From assembly GCA_004794655.1 (NCBI GenBank), contig SMMW01000575.1, positions 11,421,001 through 11,485,000 of the forward strand: a DNA stretch of 64,000 nt, in the 5' to 3' direction. The translations under genes and the position numbers were made by a program. Below the pieces are notes generated by a model, which ran no database searches, was not told the DNA's origin, and saw only the letters and a list, made by a program, of their open reading frames with translations. Below, one piece after another: positions 46,057-56,999 of the stretch. The first letter of the stretch is position 1; each line of letters begins with the position of its first letter. The stretch comes from Marisa cornuarietis. Taxonomy: Eukaryota > Mollusca > Gastropoda > Architaenioglossa > Ampullariidae.

Positions 46057-49033
46057 TAGATATTTTAGAATGATACACTTTTTTCTTATTTATTCGGCGC
46101 TTAGTAAAATTTAAGGATAAAACATTTTTTTTTTTTGATTGACAGCTATGTAGGCAGAAATATTATTTGTTAACAAATCTGTCGTGTTTAGGGTTTTAAC
46201 ATCGTAAAAACGTAGTGAATGTGACTAGCCATCTCTAATCTTCAAGTTATCGAAGGTCAACATCCGACAAATAGGGGAAGATCGTACTTGTCGGCAATGC
46301 ACTGCAATCAACAGTTTAGACAGCAGCTGATGTGGCTGCTGTCACATGATCTGTCTTTCACGAAAAATAAAAGAAGTACGTATTTACATCGTGTTTCCCT
46401 ACAAACATGGCCTTTGAACAGACACTCGATAGGTTTGAATGAAATGTGATCTGGTGTCTCAAAGTTGTACTTATTATTTATTTTACAGCGAAAGTGTCTT
46501 CCAAACAGAGAACGGAATTTTGCGAGGAGGATTCAAAGCACGCTGTTAGTGTAATGTATTTTTCTTTCTTTTTTTGCGTTAAAGGCATCAGTCAGGTAGT
46601 CAGGCAGATGTTGGTTTTCAGCCAAAAAGAAAAAAAAGTGTATAAAGTGACAGACAGCAAGGGAGGTTATTAAACTTGTCGCTAGACTTCTTGCTCGAGG
46701 TTATGCTCGCTGGATCCCCCACCCCACAGTGAATTCTGTGTCGTGGAGACTACATCAGTTTGCTCAAAGGGGGATAACTTATGTACATGTTGTCATCACA
46801 AGAATTACTTGCTCTTCATGCAATCTAGTTGTCTATTTCTTTCTGAAATTTTTTGTGGTAATTTGAATAGTATGATTTTAAAATATGCATCAAGGGCTTA
46901 ATTATGAACCACAATTTGTTTTGCCTTCCCTTAATATGTACTGCAAACTGTGTAATCAATAGGCGTGGATCGTATGCAGTACGGGTAATTTTACATTATT
47001 TACCCCCTTCCTCCACCCACACTGAATCTGTTTCCGATCCCCTACCCCCATAAACGCTTCCGATCCAAATCTACCCATGCTTCGTAACTACGACCCCAGA
47101 ACGGGAAAAATAAACTAAGGTGTTCCTAATTTGACCATCCCTCGCTACACTTTCACAACTGAAATCACTCGGCTTAAACATACTACACTGACATAGAGGT
47201 AAGGGCTAGTTGCAGTTTTGGGCTGGGGATAAAAATTAAAGCCCGCAGTAAAGTAAATCGCCGTGGAGTGAACTGAATACTTTGAAGTATGACTGTACAC
47301 TGTACTTGAATAACCAGTGTACTTGTTTTGCTCTAACTACATTGTCCCACATTGCTTTAACAATTTCACGGAAATCCTGAAAAAAACTGTAAAATGCAAC
47401 TTTAAAAGTAAACCATTTCTTTATCCGCAAAAAGCGTGTATTATGCACGTGCAGACCATGGTTGGTAAGAAAACTGTTCACTGGGTGCTTAGCAGAAAGA
47501 AAATTTAATGGGATGAAAATAAGGTTAAAACAAACATGCTCCGCCTTTCAACAGGAAGACGTTTGAGCCCAGTGGATTGTGGCCTGGGTCAGGGATGGTT
47601 CAAAGACGACATATCCTGCCGAGAAGTGTCCTGACAGCTGGAGGTGAGCCTGTTTTGTCATTCAGTGACGGTTGCAACGATTTCAAACGATTTTTTACAT
47701 CGTTGATGATCCACTTCCAGTCCACCTTTTCTCGCTCGGTCTGTGCATGTTCAACGCTTTTGCACTTTGTTTGCTGCGACAACTTCATTTCGTCATTTAG
47801 ATTTGTTTCTTTCTTGGCGATCCACTGGGACAACGGCCTGGGTTCAGATCCCACAGATCTTTCCCAGCATGTGGCTGAGAAAATCGTTGGCTGCTGTGTC
47901 ATGATTTAGCCTTGGCTGCTGAATCGGCTCTTCGTCATTTAATTTCCTCTGTATTGTACATCGTCAGTATGTCTTCCCTCCTCACTCCTTCCGTTCCCGC
48001 TTCCTCTCTCAGTGTGGGTACTATTCCCTTTGAAGCAGCTGTCATCTTATGCTGTCATCTCTTTTCGCAGACGTGAAGACCACGAGAGAGTCTGCCAACC
48101 GACGAAAGTATGATTACATAAGAAACAGCCACAACGTTTGAAGCTCGTCCATTCGCAGACAGCAGATGATGTAGGAGCCTCAGAAGTTCATTCGATAACA
48201 TCATTAGCTTGACTCTAGAGCACATGGATAAAACTATCACATACGATCATCTGACATGCCCCTGAGCAGCAGAAAAACGGTAATAGACGGCAAATCCAGT
48301 TTCCCACGTTACGTCCGTTGTTTTCTGGCCAATAACCAAGCAACGTATCCGAGTATCGGGGTGAGATATGAAGCTAGTCGGGTCCATCTCTCGTGGCCTT
48401 CTGTTCCCTGTGGCATTTGTTGTCAAACAGCAAAATCGATGTGACAGGTTTCGCAGTGGCACTCTCCGGCACCTCATTTACGTTCAGAAGATAGTTCTGT
48501 ATAAATCTATTAACACAAATCTCAAATGTGCCTTGCACATTGTGTGAATACCGAATCCTACTGCAAAACAGCTCTTACCTATCAACTTACCTACCCACAT
48601 TTCGTATGGATGATGTACTCCTTTTGCACATGCCTACCCGTCCTTGCCTTTCCTTCTGAGGTTTCTTCACCCAACGTTTTACTACAAGTGAGAGACTTCC
48701 ACAAGAAAATTATATTGCAATATACAGTACTTAGCATGTACAAAATTAAAGTGACCTGGCTGATTCTGCGGTGCTGCAGGTTTCATCCAAATCATGGAAA
48801 ATGGAAAATTAGGTAATAGTTTTTAGATCGTATTCTGGTGATAACAGTGTTCTTTAATTTTTTGCACCGAAAGCCATGATCCGTAAGTCTTGCTGACGCC
48901 CTTTAATTTCCCTGAGAGATGATGGGGGGGGGGGGATAAACGCCTTCTGGTCACTGGGCAAAGCGAGATTTTAATTTGTAACCTTGAGCATTCCCTCCCC
49001 TCCACGTCCTGTTGATAAGCTTACAGTTGTAAC
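46057..49033. other. Intergenic stretch between the 43-bp repeats, no supported gene
   Basis: Short frames only. It contains a SINE copy near 47.8 kb and a poly-G tract near 48,925. Confidence 0.6.
47785..47945 (+). mobile_element. tRNA-derived SINE copy, diverged, same family as 32.6 kb
   Basis: B-box-like GGTTCAGATCC at 47841-47851, a GCATGTGGC block, then ATGATTTAGCCTTGGCTGCT followed by GAATCGGC, aligning in the same order with the 32.6-kb copy. The head is poorly preserved. Confidence 0.6.
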
Positions 49034-49076
49034 ATACCTATCTCTATCTACCACTGACACTAATACAAGAATGTGA
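49034..49076. repeat. Exact 43-bp repeat, copy 2
   Basis: Same 43 bp as 46014-46056, 3020 bp away; flanks are unrelated on both sides. Confidence 0.95.
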
Positions 49077-49796
49077 AACATCATAACTTTTAAAAAATAA
49101 GATGTATTTTTTTGCTGTGAAAGTCCTAGATACTGATGAGAAGTTAGGCATAAGAATAGGCTTTGCTAACGTTTTAAAATCCAAATGCAGAAAATCATTT
49201 TTACCAAGTTTTCTGTTTGAAGAGCTGTGTTCGATAGCGACCCCTTTCACACACTTTTATTTAACTCACTTTGTCTGTCTGTCTGTCCAGTTGGAATTTT
49301 GTAATATATTTTTCACCCACTTCCCATCATACCAGAGGTCTGAAATATTCACCAGTTACTCATTTCCGGTGACAACGCAATATTAAATCATTCTCAACAG
49401 TCCATAAGTAGTAAAATATTTTCTGTTAGATTTTTTTTTCTTCAGAAAATTTTTAATTTCAAGAAATTTAACTGTGCAGACTTGACTCCGATTTCGCGTG
49501 CAATAGTTACTCCCCTTGGATGATTGCATTTAAATAAAAACAAACCAAAACACAAAACTAAAAAGTTCCTGAAAGCATTCAAACAGTTGTAGTAAATGCT
49601 TCGTACCCGACTAGAGTTAGGATATCAGAACTTTAGGACTGTATCAAAGTGCCCGACAGATTTTCTCTTTTCTCACAACGATGTCGTCCAAATGAAGCTC
49701 CCCTTAAGAGACGTTGTGAATTAAAGTAAAACCAAAAAATCGATAACAAAATAAAAAAAATTAAAACAGTTTAAAACAAGTCAACAATTTTTTTAA

Positions 49797-49950
49797 CACA
49801 ATTTTATTTGAAATGTACTTACAAGGATAACATAATTTTTTCCTTAGCCCGTCACACTTTTATATTTTAAGTTATATGTATTAAAGAAACTCCCGAGACC
49901 TAAAGAAAAATATATTTTACCCTTTTTAGTACATTTCAAATAAAAGTGTG
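49797..49950. mobile_element. Fold-back MITE-like element, 154 bp
   Basis: The terminal 23 bp at 49797-49819 (CACAATTTTATTTGAAATGT, then ACT) and 49928-49950 are inverted copies with one mismatch. Similarity continues inward for some 30 bp at lower identity, so nearly the whole element can fold into one hairpin. There is no open frame. A clear target-site duplication is not visible, so the superfamily is open. Confidence 0.7.
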
Positions 49951-50819
49951 TATTTACTTTCTTTGTTTCCTGAATTTATCTTTCTTTTAGTAATATTACA
50001 TTTTTTAGTGTGATATTTTGCTTTTAAAGTGGCTGGTTAGAGCTTGATTTTAAGTTCGGCATTGGAGTCTCCATAGTGTCCTGGTGGTGTGGCCCCATTG
50101 ACACTGGTCCACTGCAGGACTTTGAACACAATCTCGGCCTGCTGACATACCGATGAAAGAAAAGATCTTCGGAAACACTGTGTGTTTTCAGCGCACAGCA
50201 CACTGTCAGGGCCTCTGAAATTCCTGTCTGGCTTTCGAAGAAGTTGAAGAAGAGCTCCATTTTTAACTCGGTTTGGTCCCACTTTCGATGATACAGAGGT
50301 GCTCATTCTTCTTTCTACGCCTTAATTATTTATTTCTTCCCTACTTCATTTCTTTTCTTCTGTATTTTCTTCTTTTTTTTTTCTTTTGGTGAAGCTTGCC
50401 AAACTTTCATGCAGACGGTGAAAGAAACATTGACAGAAGAGCATCAAAAGGAGCAGACGCTTTGCTGATAGAGGAACCACATCATTCACTCTGACTGACT
50501 CTCCGTCTTCAGTAATGATAATATTAACAAAAAAGCATAGACTCAGGTCATCCCGGAAGGTCCTGGTTTAAAAAGGATCGAATTTTAAAAGTTAAACGCA
50601 AAAACACAAGTCCATTTAGGTGAAAAGGATAATATACGCAGCGTCCAAAGTTTCCACGAAACTTTCTAAAATCTTTGGAGGAATTTCGTATTAATGATTA
50701 ATTTTTATGAAAGCTAGACACAGAAACAAAAAAAGCATTATTTAAAAATACTTTTTTGATGAAGAATCCGTAGTCTTGGCTCTTTTCCACCTTTTCCTAA
50801 AGGCCTATGCTAGTGGTTA

Positions 50820-51090
50820 CATTTTAAAACGCGTTCGTGCTTTTAGCGTCTGTTAGAGCTCAGTGTGGTGTACACGAAAGATTACAAACGAACCGACAGT
50901 CAAGCCGACAATAGACACAAGCGTCAGCAAACGGACACCGTGGCAAAGATGAACTAAGCAGATGAATAAAGATGAAGAACTGAGTAGTAATCGGAACAGA
51001 ACGCATGCTTATGAAAGATATCTCTTGAACAGGTAGGTTTTGAGGTCAAACTTGAAAGCGTCGAACGTAGATGCAGGCAACTGAAAGGCA
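50820..51090 (-). mobile_element. Possible 5'-truncated LINE 3' end
   Basis: A minus-strand frame ends LPASTFDAFKFDLKTYLF with a stop 5 residues later, like the C-terminus of many CR1/L2/Jockey-type reverse transcriptases. The following sequence contains TGAGCTCTAACAGACGC and AAAAGCACG, resembling the 3' UTR of such elements. The upstream part shows no reverse transcriptase, so this is tentative. Confidence 0.4.
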
Positions 51091-51657
51091 ATGATTTTTT
51101 TTTTAATCGCAGAACCAGTCAGTACTTTGACGACAAACCCAGAATCACACTCGATAGCTGCCACATTGCGGTCCTCGGGACAGACCCTCACAACCTGCGC
51201 CTTGCTGCTGATAGACAGTAGTGCTTATATCGGAAACAGCGAAAACCATTGCCGCTTTTCTGGTCAGTCTGTCCACCTGATTGATGGCCTGGCAGAGCAC
51301 CGGCCCGGTGCTGAAAACGGTCCCTGTCTCTGGCCTGGCCCGTCGAGGCCGTTCGTTTGCTCGGCGACGCATTCTCGTTTGGGGGAGGGGGCTCAGAGGG
51401 TCCGCTTTGGGTGTTTTCCCCTATTGCGAAATTAATGAACCTTTTCACAGGCTTCAAGGATCGTTGCCTGCGACTGGGAAACAAACCAAGGCTGTGAAAT
51501 GAGCCGGAGTTTCTTGACAGGGTTGACATAGCCTGGGACACTGGGGTTTCATAGTGAGCCCACACCACAACGCTGCAGATTTCTTGCGTTTCTTTTAGGC
51601 TTAGAAGGGTAAAGTCAAAGTCATTATAATTCCACATTCACCATAATCTTTTATCGT

Positions 51658-51659
<2 letters not shown>

Positions 51660-51714
<55 letters not shown>
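51660..51714. repeat. (CA)n microsatellite
   Basis: About 27 uninterrupted CA units. Confidence 0.95.
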
Positions 51715-51715
<1 letters not shown>

Positions 51716-54700
51716 TCATTCATTCAGACAATTAAACATAAAAAATAAAAAGGCATATGTTTGTGTTCCATAGCTGAGCTGTAACATATGTGACATTTAT
51801 ACAAATTTCCAAAACTAAATTTTAGTTTTTGGAAGTCCATATAAATCCATTAAGTCAGTCTCTATTTACAGAGTACTTACGCATGGTGCACACAAGGGAT
51901 GTTACTCTGCTACCGGGAGTTGCTCCCCTTTGAGTGTCGGTATTTTCATTATGGCGGTGCGAACGAGCTGAACGTCGTTGCGGAGATAACATTTCTTTGA
52001 AGTAGGCTAACTGTGTCTGTGTTACGCTGAACATGTATTTGATAGACCAGTCTGTCTACAATGCTGTCGTACTCTCAGGTAGATTAAGCTGGCACTATTC
52101 GATTGAAACCACTCTTGCAGGTGAAGTCACGCTTTTTAAACATTCAAGGTCAGTGGTCACTAAATCGACACGCAAATGCGCCATAATACGACAAACTAGC
52201 CGCATTGACGAAAGGTAATAAACGTAACTTATTTTTGAAGAAATGTTTTTTCCATAAGCATAAAATCTATGACAAATATCTCAGGACAAAAAAGGTTCAT
52301 GCAGATATCAGACAGACTGAATAGTATTTGTAAAACCTTTTGTGACATTTTTGAGTCAGTATGGGGCTTCATGCTTGGTGTTATCTTTTTCGACTACTTC
52401 CGTTTTGTTTTGGTTGGTCCGGGGCGTACTCTAAAGGTAGTTGCCTTTGCTTTATAGATTTTTCATGAATAGTTCGAATACTGTTGGAACGTGATTGGGA
52501 GAAATGTTCATGACCAGTCGGATAATGCAGGAACTTGCATTTGGTGCGTTTACTCTTAAAAGACGTTCAGATTAACTGCTAGGTTTCTACAGGCGGCTGG
52601 CTTAATGATTATTTTTAGGGTTCTCGCACATATGATTATCCACAAAGTGATGCACTAAGGTTACGAATGCTTGACTAATATCTCTGCTGATCGACATTGG
52701 TCCTTAAAAAAAGCCGGTGAAAGTTCGAGAAATCTGGAGACTGATACTGACGTTAGTGTGAGGAGTGAGGAGAGAATCTCTTTTGTCAGTACTTGTAATG
52801 CTTTAGGAAATACCAAAGCCACGACCAGCAGCACCTGAAACGTACTGCACTCAAGGGCATAGCCGAATAATATTGATACAATAATACTTTACAACCAAAG
52901 TTTAAAGGTCATCAAGCACCCAGGCTAAGAAGTCAAAGTCATGCTCTGCCGCGTTTCAGTGTTTAGGAAGAATTCACCTCCTAAGCATTAATGAATATTG
53001 CTAATGCAGGTCTTCAGAATACGTGTTCACAAAACGAAAAGGTCTTCCGATGCTCGACAAAGGTTGAAAATGTGAGATGAAATTCCTACATATTTCCTCC
53101 TGTTACGTAAGGAATCTAATCCCGAAAGTAGCCCTACATCAGGCTGTTCTATATGAGCCTGTTCTCCTCAACGCCACCCCAGTCTCTTGCACTTTCTTGC
53201 CTGCAGCATCAATGTAGAGTCAGCCTATGATCGAACCCGACGCAAAAAGTACATGACCATGTTTGACTGTGGGCGAGTTCTTAGTCTCTGGGTCTCGTGC
53301 GCAACGGCAACAAGTCACATGACACGCTGTCAAGAGTTTTTCCCCTTACACTGATTTTGATGAAGACAGGATCTCTGCTTGATTAGAAAAAAATGTCTTT
53401 TCTGTTGTATTTATAACGAGAATCTTTGTGAAAACTTTGGCAAAAGTTGCAAACTTGTTTAGGGGGTTACAGTTTAGAGTTCCTTTGGAAATGTCTGTTG
53501 CACACGTCACAATCTATTTTTAGGCGGCTTTGCAGAGGAGGAGGTATAATACAAGATCCTACTGAGCGAAGACAGAACTAGCTAGGTTTAAAGACACCTT
53601 ATTGTGTGTAGGTTGAAAAATGTGAGGGGGGGGGTGTTTTGCCAAAGGACAGCAATTATTCTGTTACTGTTATTTTCAAACGTCTGCAAAAGAAGAATCT
53701 GAATAATATTATGTCTGGGTATGATGTGGTACGGATAAATTTCTGTCGTTGTCTATTCCATAGTGTGTTAGATGAGAAAAGTTGGATTTCTCCATCTGGT
53801 GAATGTTTAAGACCTTCCGCGTCCGTGATTAGATGAGATAATATTCACTGCCCTCCGTCAAAACTGACATGTTAAGACAGGAAGGACGAAAATACACTTC
53901 GGTACAAATTTCTCCCTTCTTGCCACTCTCATTGTTATGGAGCGGAACTGGCGTCGAATCTGGTGATCGCCTGACTGTTCTTGATCATAAATCATGTCAG
54001 CCATCCAGTCGACTTGTCCTCCTTGTGTCTTTATCTCGTGTGTGAAAAGCTTGGCTCGAAATATTCGCCTGCAGCAGTCCGGTACTTGCCACGGGGGAAA
54101 CGCTGGCTTGTCCCCACTGCAGTGAAGATCGTAATATCGTATTTGTATCCCAGGGCACGGTATTTTTCTGGAAGTTCACAGGCCTGACTGTCGGCTTTTT
54201 TTCAGATTAGACCCCCTACCCACCCACCCAACGCAACATCACCGAACTCTCCTACCTCTTCGTCGTCCTCTTGCCCCAGGTGCAAAATCACCAGTGGGTG
54301 TAAGAACTACGAAATAATCAATCAGTTAGCCATTCTTCGCAGTTCAGACAGCGCAGAGTTCATTGGGTTCTCATTTTGAACGTGTGTGGTTATTTGGTGC
54401 CCTAGTCTTATATCTCTGTTTGTTCATCTGTTGGCCCCACTTCAACTGGTAACGCAGTCCGTTGCTTTTTCTATGGGGTCCCTTTTGCGATCATGGCCAT
54501 ATCTGATCTTGAAAAGAGAATATGGTGCCTTTTAGGAAGGGAGGAAGAGGAAAAATAACCATGTTTTGATGTAGTTGGTGCACGAACCGGATGTTGACTC
54601 GGCCGTCATTTCTACAAAATAGTTTAGCTAGTGGTTAATAATGGGAATGTAGCCGAGTATAAATTTTACGTGAGGTGCAGCTCTTGCTAGCATAGGTTAT

Positions 54701-55042
54701 ATGTGGCAGACGGGACGAGATACAATTATCGCGTTTGTTATACAAGGCTGTTGGGACTTCATATAAACACTTTGTTTTCGCAGTGTCTCCCATCAAGTGC
54801 ATTCTCTCTGTTTTACGGCTGCTGTACACAATTTCTCCACGGTTGATTTCGAGATGTTGATTAAAAATCCTTTCGGGTAATGGAAGTTGCCGTGGCGTAA
54901 TGCCCAGGATCAAAACACTACCTGGCGAGCAGCAAATGTGGACGGCCTTACCTGGGGAGTTATTGCAACCACAGGCAAACGTGCAACCACGGACATACAA
55001 ACGCACGCACACGTACACACACAGACTTCTTTATTGTGCTTG

Positions 55043-55242
55043 GTAGGTGGTTGTTGATTTACTAGGAAAGTGCTTCCAGAAGGTGATTTCGCACAATGAG
55101 GGAAACCGGAGTAAACCCCTACGTCTAGCCCTGAGAACAGGTGTCATACAGAGTGTCCCGTGATGAGATCTGAACCCGGAGCCTCTCACTGCAGTGGTGA
55201 CAAACGAGTGTTTTTTAACCACTACACTACTAGGAGCTCCTA
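55043..55242 (-). mobile_element. tRNA-derived SINE with 11-bp target-site duplications
   Basis: On the minus strand the head has an A-box-like TAGTGTAGTGGTTA and a B-box-like GGTTCAGATCTC (plus 55166-55177), then a body including CTCCGGTTTCCCTC. TATTGTGCTTG flanks it exactly at 55032-55042 and 55243-55253. The head and body differ from the 27.4/32.6/47.8-kb family, so this is a second SINE family. Confidence 0.8.
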
Positions 55243-55559
55243 TATTGTGCTTGAGAATACAAACCATGAGACAAAGTGCATCTGATAGGTTACAGAAATT
55301 AAATATTTCAAGCCAACAAAAGATAAGAGTAGACAAAGGAAATTTGACATTTTCGTCATTATTTCTTTATTAATGTAAAATCAGAGCACATTTATTCTAA
55401 ATACCTTATATTGAGTAACGCTAATGTGACTTAATTGGAAAAGAAATGTTACATGTTCTCATTATTATTTATCTAATATAGAGATATAATTAGGTAATAG
55501 ACACGTTTTCTTGTTTCTTCTGATTTCAGAAGGAGGGAATGTGTTTATGGTGTATAAAC

Positions 55560-56870
55560 TCACATCTGATCTCCAGCGAAAGTGAGCTTCACTGTCACAC
55601 TATTCTCCAGACATACGGGATACATTGTCCCATTCATTGTTTACCGATTTTGTTTACTAGGCGGCCCAAGTTTTCAGTTGGAATATGTATATTAGGAATC
55701 CAGGTAAACGTTAACCACACTCTGGGTTTCAAATTAATGAAATGTGCGTCTCCCTTCTCATTTCCCACTAAAAGTGAACTACCATTTGTATTGTTCGCTA
55801 GCGTGTAGATCATGCAGCATTTCTTGTGCACTTACTGTCCAACACAGTTTCAGGCTTCTGCCGCATATGTGAGAACAGCTGTACCTCAAACAGCTGTAAA
55901 AATATCTTCAATTCAAAGGAGTGTAGCTTAAGCATACTGGTTAGCCACTTCAATATCCTCTGTATTACAAAAGAAATAACTGCCAAAGTCCAAATAACGT
56001 TGCAGTAAACGACATAATTATTTGTAAGAATTTGGATTTCTTCACCTCATTATATCCATTTCTTATTGGCAGACATGCTTTTCCTGACCACGTTAAACTG
56101 GTTTTAGTAAAATTCACTTCGAACTAAAGCCTATCAGAATCCAACTTCAGACTGGTTTCCTAATCCAGCAAGGGTAACATCATCGCAAAAAAAAATCAAA
56201 AGAAATAGTTCTACGGCCCCTGAATGTACACCATCTTTATCGCATTAGAAAATCTTTTAGGCGAGTTTGTTAATTTAAATAAATCAACAAATCATGGTAT
56301 TCAGAATGTAGCTTTGCCAAACCCTCCTGAGACGTGGAATACTTTGTTGTTGTTGTTTTTTTGTTTTTTGTTTTTTGTTTTTTTGTTTTTTTTGCCTTTA
56401 TCTCTCACACTAGGACAGATATTTCATTTACTTTTAAAGCAGAAAACATTATTTCGCTACTTAAACAGAGACGATAATATGCTCCTCCTGACTGAAAAAA
56501 ATGTTTTCTTAAAATCAATGGGCGGTACATATAACTTGGAGGTTTTTGTAAAAATTTTGAACTAAGGCATACGGTGGAAATATATTTGTCATTGGTACCA
56601 TAATGCGGTCTGAAACCTGCCTGGTGTGTGGAAATCTGTTTCGTGATCTTCAGCCCATTTTGCTAATCTTTTACTCAGGGTGGATGTAAATATTTCTCTC
56701 AGTATTCGTCAAGGCAACCCTTCTACGGATGTCTGGGATGTTTTAAGATATATTTTACGCATATGGACTGTTGTTTTTTTCGATCTCCCGAAAGCGTATT
56801 CTGGTCAAAACTTTATTGAGGAACACCACCAAAATGTTAATACCAGTAGAATTACAATTTGGCAACATCA
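55560..56870 (-). pseudogene. Decayed LINE reverse transcriptase
   Basis: Read on the minus strand across frameshifts, reverse-transcriptase blocks occur in the right order: IPDIRRRVALTNT (plus 56701-56742, family NYRGIALT), LSKRLAKWAEDHE (56645-56682), AGFRPHYGTND (about 56589-56622), SKFLQKPPSYMY, and IDFKKTFFSVRRSIL (56490-56528, family IDFKKAFDSV). Several stops and frame changes intervene. An A-rich tract (T/G-rich on plus, 56343-56394) interrupts it. Beyond it FELKIFLQLFEVQ at about 55.9 kb resembles the later FKLFDAQV block. The first part is confident; the lower half, below 56.34 kb, is weaker. No complete catalytic FADD block is visible. Confidence 0.7.
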
Positions 56871-56999
56871 TTGCACTCAGAATCTATGTGGTCCCTGAAA
56901 TGCTGAGAAATTGTAATTGATATTAACTACTCGGTTGTGTTTAACAAGAGTACCTTTTCAGGAGAAATTTTCGAACGGGATATAGCATTTACAAGAGAG

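Larger units (their letters stand above)
49951..55042. other. Intergenic stretch, no supported gene
   Basis: It includes an exon-like minus-strand frame at 50,037-50,306, a possible LINE 3' end at 50.8-51.1 kb, a (CA)n at 51,660-51,714 and a poly-G tract near 53,626. Frames near 51.2-51.6 kb (149 codons on minus) and 53.2 kb show no domain I recognise. Confidence 0.5.

Noticed and set aside
51188..51637. 149-codon minus-strand frame as a gene
   Set aside because: Low-complexity Ser/Arg/Pro composition, no domain, no splice support.
53205..53355. Coding exon after a strong acceptor (TTGCCTGCAG)
   Set aside because: About 47 open codons with no recognisable domain and no partner exons.
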